Assembly (NCBI RefSeq): GCF_963576615.1
Contig: NC_088714.1
Location: 39,346,572-39,410,571, forward strand
Direction of reading: 5' to 3'
DNA: 64,000 bases
DNA from: Watersipora subatra
Taxonomy: Eukaryota > Bryozoa > Gymnolaemata > Cheilostomatida > Watersiporidae
Numbering within the stretch: the stretch's first letter is position 1; each line of letters starts with the position of its first letter. Shown here one piece after another: positions 22,840 through 36,082 of this stretch. Under the pieces are notes generated by a model. That model saw only the letters and a program-made list of their open reading frames with translations, was not told the origin of the DNA and ran no database searches. The translations under genes and the position numbers were made by a program.

Positions 22840-23025
22840 CCTCGGGCTGGGCATGCTGACAAGGGGCGATCCTCGGGCTGGGCATGCTGACAAGGGGCGA
22901 TCCTCGGGCTGGGCATGCTGACAAGGGGCGATCCTCGGGCTGGGCATGCTGACAAGGGGCGATCCTTGGGCTGGGCATGCTGACAAGGGGCGATCCTCGG
23001 GCTGGGCATGCTGACAAGGGGCGAT
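22840..23025 (+). repeat. 31-bp GC-rich tandem array, six copies
   Basis: Unit starts CCTCGGGCTGGGCATGCTGA; six full copies, with one copy reading CCTTGGG. It is noticeably more GC-rich than its surroundings. Open minus-strand frames across it are products of the repeat. Confidence 0.97.
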
Positions 23026-23839
23026 GACCTAACCAAGTCAAACCAGGCATCGAATTCCGTATCGCGAGAGACACAATAATAACTTCTCATAGCATCAGCT
23101 ACCAAACTTGCGCCACGCAGCTATATCTACTTTACCACAACCAGCCATATAATGAGATACACGAGATACACGAGATATATGAACGCCATTACACGAGATA
23201 TATGAACTAGTTCTCACTAAACGCGAGTTTCTGTTTCTCTCGCACCGCAATGATCTCCAAGTGCTCTCGTCTATTAATAGACTAACTGATCAATGGATTG
23301 CCAAAATACACTCGGGTTGCCTGTCAGGTGTGCTCCCTGGCACTCTGTTAGTTGTGTTTGCCATTTCGTAAGGCTTGGTGCGGCGAAGACACTCAGCAGT
23401 TAACTAGAGCATGATTCATGGAAGCGATGCTGGGACCTTACACAGCAAAACGCAATACTTGTTGTCAAGCGTATGGAGAGCCCAAGCATTACCATAGATT
23501 AGTTCAACACTGTTCCGCTAATCCTCTCGGCTCCCTCAATTAATAACTCTACCCAAAACTATTTATCTTAATTGAAAATTCTAAATAGAAATTTTTTGTC
23601 CTGTTTGTACGAGTCTAATCGCCTCAGATATATTACAAGAGCGTTATGTAATGGCGCTGGCACATTTATTTCTATATAATATTTCACAGCTGGCTGTCCG
23701 CAATATTATCAAGACCACAGACGCTAGGGAGTCTTGCCATATGATGAGAAATATGTTGGTAATCCGCGAGCAGCTGCTAGCGAGCCTCCTCCTCAGCCTC
23801 CTCACGCAACTCCAAGCATAACCAAATCATCAATCATAA

Positions 23840-24046
23840 TTCTGTTTCCTCTTGGATAACCTCAACGTGTATGAACCTGTTTGCGCAGTTAGCCATTGCA
23901 AAAACCACTATATTTATAGAAATTCATGTGAAATTGTGTGTTTCCGAAATCTGCAAAGGTTATGTACTACCTATAATTCGCCGTGTTATGCTGTTACATC
24001 GTCATTTATCGAGTATGAACAAGCCAGCGATACACAGAGCTAGACC
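23840..24046 (+). pseudogene. Kazal-like cysteine motif, isolated exon or relic
   Basis: An open stretch without an initiating ATG reads YEPVCAVSHCKNHYIYRNSCEIVC..., with two later cysteines. The Y-x-P-V-C, Y-x-N-x-C and C-x3-C spacings are those of Kazal protease-inhibitor domains, but there is an extra cysteine where Kazal has the SDG turn. No good splice acceptor precedes it and no neighbouring Kazal exon is visible. It could be an orphan exon, a relic or a chance match. Confidence 0.25.
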
Positions 24047-24238
24047 AGGCGGTGAAACCAGCGTGTCCTAGTCAAACAGTCGCTTTGCAAACAGTCGCAA
24101 ACAGGGCTTTGCTTAGCTCATGGTCAGTGATGCACCGATGCGTTAGTCGCTGCCACAGGCCTACCTTTTCTTCACCATACTTCATAGTGCTCTACTATTT
24201 TTATTCTGTCCAATAAAGTTATACAGTGATTGGATATT

Positions 24239-24408
24239 GTCCGGTGTAATTACACGTTGACGACTATTCTCAGTCCGGTGTAATTACACGCTGACGACTA
24301 TTCTCAGTCCAGTGTAGTTACACGCTGACAACTATTCTTAGTCCAGTGTAGTTACACGCTGACAACTATTCTCAGTCCAGTGTAGTTATACGCTGATGAC
24401 TATTCTCA
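24239..24408 (+). repeat. 34-bp tandem array, five copies
   Basis: Unit starts GTCCGGTGTAATTACACGCT. Copies diverge slightly (CCGG/CCAG, GACGAC/GACAAC). Confidence 0.95.
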
Positions 24409-24737
24409 AATACCAATTTTGTTAGCCACAAAAAGGACTATTGCAACAGCAACTTTTAGTTTCTGCAACTTTCAAAAACTCTGAACAAACACTAAAGTAC
24501 CAAGAAAGCAATACGCAGCATGTGTCAGAACTATCAATACTCCATCAGCATGAAACACCAGCCTGCGCCACAATCCTTAACAATCCTTTAAATTTTTGAC
24601 CATCGAAAAAAGACATCTGTATACAGAAGTTTGTCTACATCTGTATACAGAAGTTTGTCTATGACAACAGAGCTGCTCATTAGAAGTGCAGAAATGAGTG
24701 TAGTGTAGAAAGTACATTAAGAGGTATAGAAATTAAG

Positions 24738-24949
24738 AGTAAGGAGTTTAGACAGGCTAGTATGGAGTTTAGACAGTCTAGTAAGAAGTTTAGACAGGCT
24801 AGTATGGAGTTTAGACAGGCTAGTATGGAGTTTAGACAGGCTAGTATGGAGTTTAGACAGGCTAGTATGGAGTTTAGACAGGCTGGTATGAAATTTAGAC
24901 AAGCTAGTATGGAGTTTAGTCAGGCTAGTATGGAGTTTAGACAGGCTAG
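24738..24949 (+). repeat. 21-bp tandem array, ten copies
   Basis: Unit AGTATGGAGTTTAGACAGGC plus T. Because 21 is a multiple of three, both strands stay open (heptapeptide repeats MEFRQAS and LHTSLSK). I treat these as artefacts. Confidence 0.95.
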
Positions 24950-25730
24950 ATAGGAAGTAATGCCTGATGAGTACATAATACTAACAGCTAGAGAGAGAAT
25001 AGGTCATAAAATGTTCTGTTAAGTTTAATTCAATTTAAGATAGCGCATGTTACCTAGCCAAAACTAAGCAAATGATGTGATTGGATTTCAATTTACTCGT
25101 ATCTATGGCGATGAGTGGCTTACGCATTGAGGAATGCGTGAGAAAGGTGCATCAAACTGCCGTCACTTTCCCATAGTTAGATTATGGCAAGCTATCAGAT
25201 ATTTGAGTGATCTAGAAAACCCTATGAGTCATTAAAGACACTTATTTATTTTTGTCAAAGAATGGCTTTCAAATTTGTTTATATCGCTCGAACAGTGCCA
25301 ATGCATGCTTATGTAAAGATATCTGACACAGCCAGCTGTGATTGCTAGTTTGGAGTTGTCTGCTTTTGTCTCTAACTTAGCTCAACTTAATTTGTTAAAC
25401 AATGTTAATGAAGATTCCTGTAAAATTTGTTGGTTAAAGTTGAAGAAAAATGGAGCCTCGTATTTATTTTTAATTATTTTGTATTCACTTGAGTGGCTTT
25501 CTGAGAAAAGCAATATCAAGCAAAGCTTAATAGATCAATATTCAATATTCAAAGCCACTGTAGTCAGCTTTTTGCATACAAGGATAGGAAGATAGCAGGG
25601 CTACTAGAACAACAGTCACAAAATAGGAGTGAATTAGAGGATTGCTGGATGAGAAAGCCGTTAAACGAAAAGTTGTGTTATAGGAATCACAGAGGAAACG
25701 CATGTAGTAAATTGTACTAATGACAGAAAA

Positions 25731-25764
25731 CCCATTTTTAATAAAATATTTTATTAAAAATGGG
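25731..25764. other. Perfect 34-bp palindrome
   Basis: CCCATTTTTAATAAAAT is followed directly by its reverse complement, with no spacer. It is AT-rich and could extrude a cruciform. Confidence 0.9.
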
Positions 25765-27109
25765 ATAAGACGTATTGAGATAAAGTATTTTAATGCTGTA
25801 TCTAAATACGACAACTTATTACACCAAAATACTGTTACAAAAATATAAACCCTTTGTTTATAGACATACTTACATATAGATAGTAGATCACATAGTTACC
25901 TATAGATTGCAGATCATATAGTTACATATAAAGAGTAGATAACATAGCTACATATAAAGGGTAGATCAATCATTGATACTCCGTAGGCGCTAGTAAGTGG
26001 GCAGCCCCCTAATCCTTCCTGTTCCAATTATATTTCTATCTATCCAGATCGGAGGTTGCTTGACAAGAGTTGTTACATAATGTTCTCCTTCAAGGCAACA
26101 CCTGCCGGCACCTGCCGTGACAGATGCTGTTTCTAGATGCCGACATGATCATTAATTTTTACACAAATTCATCAAGTTGAATCTTTAACAAAAAACCTTG
26201 CCTTGATTTAATGCGTTGATGGGGGTTCACAACATCACCCGTAGAGCTTTCAATATTTGTATAAGAACAGATTATTTATCACAGCCCATTTGGTTGTGTA
26301 TTTAGAGTGCATCACTGTTTTGTTTCCTGGTACTGTAAGTAGCACTGGAACCCTGTGGCTTCACTCTATGTTTGGATACACAGCTAAGCAGCAATATTCC
26401 ACCTATGGATTCATAGCTGTGTGGTAGATTACCTTCTGGGCTGGAAGTTAGAACAGCGGGACCTCTGAGGTAGAGCACGGACCTCTCAAGCATATAGGGA
26501 GTGATGGGGATGAGCAATGACGTATATATCAAGATATCAACAACTGTATAGCAACCTCTGTAGAGCCTTTCTGTAAAGTGCAACAAGACTCAGTGACACG
26601 GTTTATCTGCGCACACAGTATAAATAACGATTACGGAAAGTAAAGCTGATGAAACAAAAGCTATATTATGAGTTCAAGGACAGATGCAAGTATTTTTAAA
26701 ATGTGGAGTAAGCCAAAAGGTAACTTGGCATGAAACAGCCTTTTTGATTGGCCAGCAAAGGAATTTTACAATGAATGGCTGAGCAAAAGAGAGAAAGATG
26801 AGACGATGAGATTGCTGTGTTGAGCGTACAATACAGATGCAATTCATCATTCCTTATATATTGTCAAGTTGCGGTCTTCCCAGCCATTGATTTTTATAAA
26901 TCCCATAATATGAACAGAGTGTGAGAAAATTATTAGAGGCCGATAAACAGACCAGCTATTTATAACAAGGGATGATTCTAGAAGTTGCGGAGAACCTGTC
27001 TGTCTGGATTAACAGCGACTCATACACGTCCCTGACAGAGGAAGAAAATGGAACAGAAATAGGAAGAGTGAAAGGATTGATTGTCTGCTGGGAGAGAGAA
27101 ATGTATTAG

Positions 27110-27250
27110 TTAGCAAAAAGGAAAGAAAGGGAAGAAAGACGGTGATAGTTGAAAAGTTGGGGGAAGAAGTAGGGGACAGATGGAGGGGGCAGAAGGAGGG
27201 GACAGAAGGAGGGGACAGAAGGAGGGGGAAGAAAAGGAGAAGAGGATAAA
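27110..27250 (+). repeat. G/A-rich tract with 13-bp repeats
   Basis: Nearly pure purine on the plus strand, with repeats of AGAAGGAGGGGAC and five runs of four or five G. The loops between G-runs are mostly 8-9 nt, long for a classical quadruplex. Confidence 0.85.
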
Positions 27251-28572
27251 TAAAAATGACAAATGCAAGTAATCAAGATGGCCAGTTGGTCAATCATTGG
27301 AGTTATCCTCTCCAAAAGGCTACTAAACCGCCTAAAAGATCACTAGTATTCTAAGTTGGCCAATCAAAAGAGGAAGTCTTTTAAAGAGACGAATGCAATA
27401 AAATTTCCTTACAATTTTGGCATTGCCTTTGGAATCAAAATATTTCAAATCTATATTAAATATAGCATTAAACATAATATTAAATATAATGGTAGCTTTT
27501 GTAATCAGAATGATGAATTCACAAAAAGTAGAAATACCATAAAAACGTTTCTAAGCGCAGCGACAGGGAGAGACGGCGACAGGGAGAGACAGCTACAACT
27601 AGAGGCAGCGAGAGATTGTTCATCTATTGCGTAGGCTAACTAGAGGTGTGTGTCACACGCTTGAATATTAACCTGTTGAAACTGATAGAATATCGTGTAA
27701 GTTAAGCCTGTCACAACTGCTTATTCTAGAGAAACGGTAACAATACTTGTTCTTAAACACGAATGCTGTATTATTTGCTGATGCAATAACTCACTAGCCA
27801 CGCTTCCTAAGTATCTAAGGAGTCGGGTGCACACATGTTAATAGCCAGTATCTGGGTATGCGGCTACACCTTCAATTAATAAACTTGAAACCTGAACACA
27901 GAGTTATGGAGATAAAATTTTAAGTCCTGAATAATAATCTCTCCCATGAGAAGATATCTGACTAACTGCTCTAGGAAACCAAATAAATGTGGCTTTTTGA
28001 AGTTGAATCCATGTTTTAGTGCTTTAGTTATAACAGCAAATTTTCCCATGCTATAATTAGGTCATTAATCATGCACGCTCCGTTTGTTGAGTTGACACGT
28101 TCAGCGGTTTAAATGCTAAAAATCTGTTGTGAAATTATGGTATTTTGATGACCCTTCTCACAGCTATAGATCCTGCGCATCTACCAGCAGTTGGTGTCCA
28201 TCGCCTTTGTCCTTTGAGAGCGTGCCGTGCGATTTGAAGTATGCAGAAGTTATCTATGAGAATCTTTCAACTGATTAATTCGAGAGAGAAAAGAAACAGT
28301 GTAAAATCAATCATGATAATTGTCAAGTACTTGAAACTTATTCTACAAGACTGGAGGTTCAACTCTACGTGAATTTAAATGCTTTTTCAAGCACACGTTT
28401 AACCGAAAGCATATTTGCAATTACAGTTGAATAGTATTTTACTAAAATCACCGATTGTACACAAGTAGCTGGTATTCCTCTATGGGCAAGGTTCGATCTA
28501 CACCTGCATAGTGAGTCTTAGGGACTGTATGCTTAGGACATGCTATGCGTTAAAATACTCACAAAACACGCA

Positions 28573-28788
28573 TGTGTAGCCGATACACCTACACACTACA
28601 TTAGATATACACATATGTGTAGCCGATACACCTACACACTGCATTAGATGTACACATATGTGTAGCCGATACACCTACACACTGCATTAGATATACACAT
28701 ATGTGTAGCCGATACACCTACACACTGCATTAGATATACACATATGTGTAGCCGATACACCTACACACTGCATGAGATATATGTGTGG
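28573..28788 (+). repeat. 43-bp tandem array, five copies
   Basis: Unit starts TGTGTAGCCGATACACCTAC. Each unit contains the short inverted pair TGTGTAG...CTACACA. Confidence 0.95.
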
Positions 28789-29758
28789 TTCTTAAATGAG
28801 TCATTCTGTTTGGTCACTAAGATACAGTTATAAACATATTTCTTCTCATTATACAGCTCTATTCAGGTTAACAAGGCTTTGTACTTCGTCTTTATCAGAT
28901 CTCCTGAAATAAAAGATGTCTGATGATAAATTGCTTGTCGGGAATACTCTAAAAGTCGAACACTGTTTATTTAATCACCTCGCATGGCAAATAGTACTGT
29001 AGAGCCCATTGTTAATCTAAACAGGCTGCTTTCCACACAGTCAGACTAGCTTATCAATAAGCCAGCTAGCCATATGGGTCTGGAGTGTGTAGGGGGCGGT
29101 TCTAAGATTTCAAGTGCATCTATCGCTAAGGGAAACCTTAATCTATTCAACATCGTGAGAAAGCTCTCAAGAGTGACAGGAAGGTATGCTAGCTCATTAT
29201 GTATTGAATATTGTCAAATAGTACAAAATCAAATATGATAATGTTTGTTTTGTGTACACAAAAGACAGTCCAGACAACGGATAAGGGCAACTGAAAGGAA
29301 GGACTTAGTTTACTGGTTTTCCTGCGTGGAAGTAGCATGGTTGGAATTTATGCATGCTCCCCTCTCTGGCCATAGAGAGGAAAGGCGTTAGGCTGTAAAC
29401 TGTGAATGCTTAAGGCATCCGCTCATTTCAACTGTCAACGGCATTTGGTATTTAGTTGAAAAAAATTTGCTTACATTCTTAAGATAGTAATAAAGGGTTT
29501 TAGCAAGAAGCTCAGCGGGTTTCAGACGTTTTGAAAGACTTAAAAACATGAGAAATACATCTGGCCTCCGGTGAAGGTTAGTTTAGTCGCCCATAATAAG
29601 GCTCATGGCGGGTTGAAACTATGGGACAACGATCCCTAACCGCAAGCAGGTATTGCAAAAGAGGAGTATACAGCTGGTTGGATTAGAGAATAGCCTTGCA
29701 GATTATTAGATTCACCCACAGAAAACTCTAGATAGAGCTCATGTATAACACAGCAGAG
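28789..29758. other. Intergenic interval, nothing recognised
   Basis: About 970 bp of unique sequence without a notable frame or repeat. Confidence 0.5.
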
Positions 29759-30038
29759 GTGTGATAGTTAATTATAACAGATAACAGTGGCGTAATAAAC
29801 TACTATAACAGGGATGTGATAGTTAATTATAACAGATAATAGTGGCGTAGTAAACTTTTATAACAGGGGTGTGTTAGTTTATTATAACAGACAACAGTGG
29901 CGTAGTAAACTATTATAACAGGGACGTGTTAGGTAATTATAACAGATAACAGTGGCGTAGTAAACTATTATAACAGGGGTGTGTTAGGTAATTATAACAA
30001 ATAACAGTGGCGTAGTAAACTATTATAACAGGGGTAAG
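29759..30038 (+). repeat. 56-bp tandem array, five copies
   Basis: Unit starts GTGTGATAGTTAATTATAAC and contains AACAGTGGCGTAGTAAAC. Copies differ by a few substitutions. Confidence 0.95.
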
Positions 30039-30501
30039 GTAGAGAATAATAACAATTGTGACACAATATTAAATATTAAGGGCTGCTACGCAAATTTTTT
30101 TAATTGCCATTGACTTGAAAGCAATGCTTTTTCATTACGATCTTAAATACATCTGTTAGTATAAACATATTTGCCTTAGCTTTTGTGTCATTTATCACGA
30201 TATTAGACGTCTGCTGCTAAACTGTTTTGCATTTTTTGTTCGAATGCACCGCATACCTAGGGCAACGGTCAGGTTGTTGCTAGCAATATGCGGAGAGTTA
30301 AGCGAAGCTGCATAGATTGTGAAAAGATTAGGCTGCGACGAATGCTTCAATAATGAATGTTTGCGAGATAACCATCATCAATCTACAAACAGTTATACGA
30401 AGCTGGGAAGGGGCTAAATGGCGGTGATCTGTTGCCAAGGGTCAGCCACTTGATGAATGTTCAGTAAAAAGACAATGAAATGATGCATAATGATAACAAC
30501 A

Positions 30502-30531
30502 CTCAGTTACAGTAAACTTACTGTAACTGAG
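30502..30531. other. Perfect 14-bp-stem hairpin
   Basis: CTCAGTTACAGTAA, a 2-nt loop (AC), then TTACTGTAACTGAG. Confidence 0.88.
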
Positions 30532-30777
30532 AAGACAATGGGAAGAAATCCTTCCATGCCCAACTTCTCATTCTGAAAAGTAAGCTATAAAACATTTCTA
30601 AAACCAGCCACGTTTTTGTCTTTCATAGAAATAGATGTTTGAGTTGACTATGAATTCAGGGTTGAGTGAAATAAGCTTGTAAACAGCGTGTCACAGGCTG
30701 CTGTCCAGTCAGCTGAGGATGTTGCAGTGAAAAGTCACAAAAAATTAGATTTATCAACATATGAATCTGCAAATGAG

Positions 30778-30857
30778 CCAATAACAATACATGTTGCATC
30801 AAAAGCCAATAACAATACATGTTGCATCAAAAGCCAATAACAATACATGTTGCATCA
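30778..30857 (+). repeat. 28-bp tandem array, about three copies
   Basis: Unit starts CCAATAACAATACATGTTGC. Confidence 0.92.
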
Positions 30858-33800
30858 CACGCAACTACACTTTGTACTGTAAAGCATTTACAGAGCTGGC
30901 CTTGCAGGTCACTCCCTACCCCCTGGCTCCTGTTCTTCAGCCGCAAGTATTTTTTTGCAAGAGGTAAAATAATGTTTGTCTTCGGCGTTCAAGCTATGTT
31001 TCCTTGCACTAATTATAGCAGCAATTTTCATTCCTGCGCTTCGCTAAAGTGTACAGAGCTTAAGATACAAAGGAAATAAGTATTTGTATTATGAGGTCAA
31101 AGTGTTGTGTCAAACAGTCTATGAGAGGGTGAGAGGTCTGACAATAGGAGAGGTGAGAGGTCTGACAATAGGAAGATGATAACAAAACAGAGTGCAGCTA
31201 GCAATAAGTAAAAAGCCGTATTTTGGAAAAAAATTAATTTATTCAGTCGTCGGTAAACGCACGAAATTGGTACCAACAAATCTGAAAGACATCGTAAGAG
31301 TCAGAACAGCTAAAGAATAAATCACTTTGGGTCTTTTAAGGACCTAATGACCTTCAAATGACCTCCTCTACCGAATAACCTTTTTCTTAGCCAGCAAATC
31401 GCCGAGTTTCCTGAATTAGCTGACTCGAGGGTGGAAGCTCTTAGCATTGGTTATTAAAAGCCATAACATAGTACGGATAGCTGGTCAAACATGTAAATAG
31501 ATATTCTATTGCTATGTATGTACTTATCCTTATGAATGCTCAACTGCCTGTGTTTGTACGCTCGCTATAGGGCGCTTACGATTACAGCAATTTTAAAAAG
31601 TTGATATTGTTAAACGAGACAGTTCCCACAGATGCATTTACCGTCGCTAGCTGTCCGTAGCAATACACTGGGCAAAGCAAAGCAAATACGCTAAGCCAAG
31701 TATCGCTTTCTACTCTAATGGTGGAATGAGCTAAGATGCCATATAGAAGGCGTGAGAGAGCAAACGACCTCAACTATTTTTAGACAAGCGCAACAGCTGA
31801 GCAGCGTATCGCGTTACCATGTACGATTGTCTCCTCCTGAATAAATGCTTGCCTCAGTGGCTAACTAAGATATTTAGAAAAAAAAGTACAATGGAGCAAC
31901 TGCGTGCACTCATCTTTTGGTCTAGTACTGTTTAGTTGGATCTCCTTACTATCTGTGTCGACACAACGATCACTGCTCGTACGAAGAAACCAGCATAGGC
32001 TTATGAGCTCAGCGGGGCTATCAACTTACACACGACATCAGCGTATAACAATAGATTTAATATGTTTATGGTTGAGCTTACCGCTCTATTCTCCCCAATC
32101 ATGGATTATTATCTCTTTTGTCACCCGAAACTGATTGCCAGATTATAAAAGGAGACAATTTAATCAAAGAAATTTTCCCACGAAGCATTATATTGGTATC
32201 AATTAGGCTACTCACGCACGCCCCATTATTGCTTTTATCTCATCTCTGACCACTCAAAGAAAAGTTGTGTCACCTTCAGCGTTATGTAATTCTTCTAAAA
32301 ACCACATTATTATTTGCAGCTAGAAGAGTGGGAATGCTCGCATGCGAGTTCATCTGCTAGGAGGATACGAGCTGTCAGTTCGACAATCTTGAGCACCTCT
32401 CAACTTATCAGCCCCGTCTGCTAACTGAAATCGAACTGAAGGCTCTCTAACTTCATCGAAATTTCCTACTTTCAAACTCTGCTGTATGATTAATACTCGG
32501 CGCTTGCAGCGAGATAAACCTTATTTGCTTAGCTATCACAACAGCTGATTAAAGCCTGGGAAAATTATTCTCCTCGAATGACAAACTCGAGCGAAAAAAG
32601 AATATAGTTACTGAAACATACGAACCTTGTCAAGAGATGTGCACGATGAGCGAGTGATAATGTGTATATCCTAGATATGTGATACGATGTGTCTTGTATT
32701 AGAGGCGAGAGGTTAGGGCGCTTCCAACAGATACCAACTACAATACTCCTTGTTCAGCGATCAAGTGTCCCTTTGCGATCAGCGTTAGAGTGTAAAATGT
32801 GTAACAAAAAACCCAGCTTAATGCTTTTTTGCGCGTGTGATGAGGAGATGGTTAGAGACTGAAGGAATGTTGTACATAGTGTGGGAAAATCACTGCCTAG
32901 CAAGGCTTAGTCATTGAGCCTATATCACGTGACCACTAATCTCTCTTGCTCAATATACTTGCACATTTCCTTCTGACCAATGACAGCGCAGTCCCATGAG
33001 CCACGCCGAGCATACGCAGCAGATAACGCTGGAGAGAGATGAATGAACTTTGGACAGATTCTGACTACCTTGAGTTGCCTTTACCCAGACCACCATCATC
33101 TTACGGCTATAGATGAAGGTGTTGTTTAAATTTACAGCTAACAAAACTGCAGACAACACCCAACAAGCGTCGAAGGAAACACTTTAACACAAAATAAAGC
33201 AAGATTTGCTAATCTTGCTTTTATTTCTGTAACACACAGTGACAAAGTTGTCTCTATTAAAACAGTTTAAGTTGTGAGTAGAAGCGCATTGAATAAGGTT
33301 GTTGGATTTTGGCTATAGTTGCCCAAACAGTGTAGTTCCTTACCTGATTGATGAAATTTTACCAGCACAGCATCATTCCAAATAATTTTTATTTATCATA
33401 GATGTTAAACACTACCTATAATGGCCGCTAGTAGATCAGCTGTGCTTGAGGGCGATGTAAAAAATAGCAGCGAATACATGACACGCTTCCGCTGACTGGA
33501 AAATTGGCTCATATAAATCAACATAGACTCCCACAATATATCCACCAAGCTACTCTGAGGCAACTCTGAGGCTGCACCACCTAGTCCATTCTTCCATCTC
33601 TATCATTCTACTGGGTTTACCAGAACTGAGATATATTGTAGCCAACAAATCTGGACTTTGTTAACATGAAGCTCATCGGCGCAGACTGAAAACATAGAGC
33701 TGTCTGCGAGGTCGTTGAATCAATACTTCTCACCTTTCTTGTCTAATCGCGAGACTGCACCAGGTGTCAGCACAGCGTAGTGGCTGATCGCGAGGTGTGA

Positions 33801-33902
33801 CTAGAGTCCATAGGCATGACTGACACGCTTGTATCTTTTGTTGGAGACGTATGCACCTGGTTGGTTAGCCCTCTCGCTCTCTAGCAAGCAATAGCTTTAT
33901 GA
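30858..33902. other. Intergenic interval without a supported gene
   Basis: Unique sequence. The only repeat seen is a 26-bp duplication containing GAGAGGTCTGACAATAGGA at about 31128-31172. Frames up to 86 codons are unrecognised. Confidence 0.5.
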
Positions 33903-34136
33903 ATCTTGTTTATTCTAAAGATTAACTTAATCTTGTTTATTTAACGATTAACTTAATCTTGTTTATTTAACGATTAACTTAATCTTGTTTATTTAACGAT
34001 TAACTTAATCTTGTTTATTTAACGATTAACTTAATCTTGTTTATTTAACGATTAACTTAATCTTGTTTATTTAACGATTAACTTAATCTTGTTTATTTAA
34101 CGATTAACTTAATCTTGTTTATTCTAAAGATTAACT
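33903..34136 (+). repeat. 26-bp tandem array, about eight copies
   Basis: Unit starts ATTAACTTAATCTTGTTTAT. The first and last copies share a variant, TTTATTCTAAAGATTAACT, while internal copies have TTTATTTAACGATTAAC. Confidence 0.95.
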
Positions 34137-34149
34137 GGCACAAAAATTT

Positions 34150-34497
34150 ACTAGATTTTATCAGAAAGTATCCATATTTTTTTATCATTTGCAGTTGTTT
34201 TTTATGTCTGCGGTGATCCGACTGCAAAAATGTTTCAATATCAAAATCGACAAAACTTGATCGCGGTTAAAATGCACAGAAGAAAAATGCATGCTGAAAT
34301 GGTGTCGCTACTTGCTATCGTTGCTATAATTGATATCGACTAATGTATTCAAGTTTCTGTTGATCTCTTTACAACTATAAACGTCATAATTGCACTTTCG
34401 CTTGATCTAAGCATTTTAACCGCAATCAAATTTTGTCGATTCTAATCTTGAAATATCCTGGCAGAAAAATACCGATACTTTGCGATGAAATCTACTA
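34150..34497. mobile_element. Foldback-type inverted-repeat element, copy a
   Basis: The left arm starts TAGATTTTATCAGAAAGTAT and the right arm ends with its reverse complement (ATACTTTGCGATGAAATCTA). Inside, ATCGACAAAACTTGATCGCGG is mirrored by CCGCAATCAAATTTTGTCGA. The right arm has an internal deletion. It encodes no protein. Related copies are at 38856 and 43356. Confidence 0.8.
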
Positions 34498-34532
34498 AAG
34501 GTTTGTGCAAGTTGAACTTTGATAACTTTGAT

Positions 34533-35354
34533 ACATATACACTGCCATTATAACATATACACTGCCATTATAACATATACACTGCCATTATAACATATAC
34601 ACTGCCATTATAACATATACACTGCCATTATAACATATACACTGCCATTATAACATATACACTGCCATTATAACATATACACTGCCATTATAACATATAC
34701 ACTGCCATTATAACATATACACTGCCATTATAACATATACACTGCCATTATAACATATACACTGCCATTATAACATATACACTGCCATTATAACATATAC
34801 ACAGCCATTATAACATATACACTGCCATTATAACATATACACTGCCATTATAACATATACACTGCCATTATAACATATACACTGCCATTATAACATATAC
34901 ACTGCCATTATAACATATACACTGCCATTATAACATATACACTGCCATTATAACATATACACTGCCATTATAACATATACACTGCCATTATAACATATAC
35001 ACTGCCATTATAACATATACACTGCCATTATAACATATACACTGCCATTATAACATATACACTGCCATTATAACATATACACTGCCATTATAACATATAC
35101 ACTGCCATTATAACATATACACTGCCATTATAACATATACACTGCCATTATAACATATACACTGCCATTATAACATATACACTGCCATTATAACATATAC
35201 ACTGCCATTATAATATATACACTGCAATTATAACATATACACTGCCATTATAACATTTACACTGCCATTATAACATATACACTGCCATTATAACATATAC
35301 ACTGCCATTATAACATATACACTGCCATTATTATAGCTATACGCTACCATTATA
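34533..35354 (+). repeat. Long homogeneous 20-bp tandem array, about 41 copies
   Basis: The unit CATATACACTGCCATTATAA repeats with only a handful of substitutions (near 34803, 35214, 35226 and 35257). The last one or two units decay. This is the longest uniform array in the window. Confidence 0.98.
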
Positions 35355-35546
35355 AGGCAAAATCTTTAAACGCATAGCCTTATCCCAAACATGCTCACTT
35401 TTGAATTTGTGTTATGGGTTTCAAAATCCTGCATGAACTATGTCTAGAATATTTGTATTTATATGACATTTACATGACATATGACAAACATCATTTTCTA
35501 TCCCGTGACCTCAACATACTACATCCACGACCGTATGTTTCAGTTT

Positions 35547-35670
35547 ATGAACTTTCTGTTACTACAACCCACAATTCACTATCCCGACTCCAGCAATACT
35601 ACTAGATTATGAACTTTCTGTTACTACAACCCACAATTCACTATCCCGACTCCAGCAATACTACTAGATT
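35547..35670 (+). repeat. 62-bp tandem duplication
   Basis: Two consecutive copies of a 62-bp segment starting ATGAACTTTCTGTTACTACA. Confidence 0.95.
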
Positions 35671-35792
35671 ATCAGTTTTAAAAAAAAACTGAGTTGAGTT
35701 TTTTGAGTTGAAAAAAACCTTTGTTCAACTTACTTGATAATTCCTGCTTTCGGTCTTCTCATTTTCTGTTGATGATTACTGATGCCAATAAA

Positions 35793-36082
35793 AGGTTATA
35801 CATACCGGTACATAAGGTTGTACATACCGGTACATAAGGTTATACATACCGGTACATAAGATTATACATACCGGTACATAAGGTTATACATACCGGTACA
35901 TAAGGTTATACATACCGGTACATAAGGTTATACATACCGGTACATAAGGTTATACATACCGGTACATAAGGTTGTACATACCGGTACATAAGGTTATACA
36001 TACCGGTACATAAGGTTATACATACCGGTACATAAGGTTATACATACCGGTACATAAGGTTATACATACCGGTACATAAGGC
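35793..36082 (+). repeat. 22-bp tandem array, about 13 copies
   Basis: Unit GGTTATACATACCGGTACAT plus AA. Each copy has the palindromic core TACCGGTA. Three copies carry single-base variants. Confidence 0.97.

Larger units (their letters stand above)
24950..28572. other. Intergenic interval without a supported gene
   Basis: AT-rich. Small structures inside it: a ~27-bp imperfect triplication at 25880-25965 and a duplicated CGACAGGGAGAGAC near 27560. A palindrome and a purine tract are listed separately. Frames of 85-94 codons here show no recognisable domain. Confidence 0.5.

Noticed and set aside
27176..27245. G-quadruplex
   Set aside because: Five G-runs are present but the loops are mostly 8-9 nt, beyond the usual limit; kept only as a purine tract.
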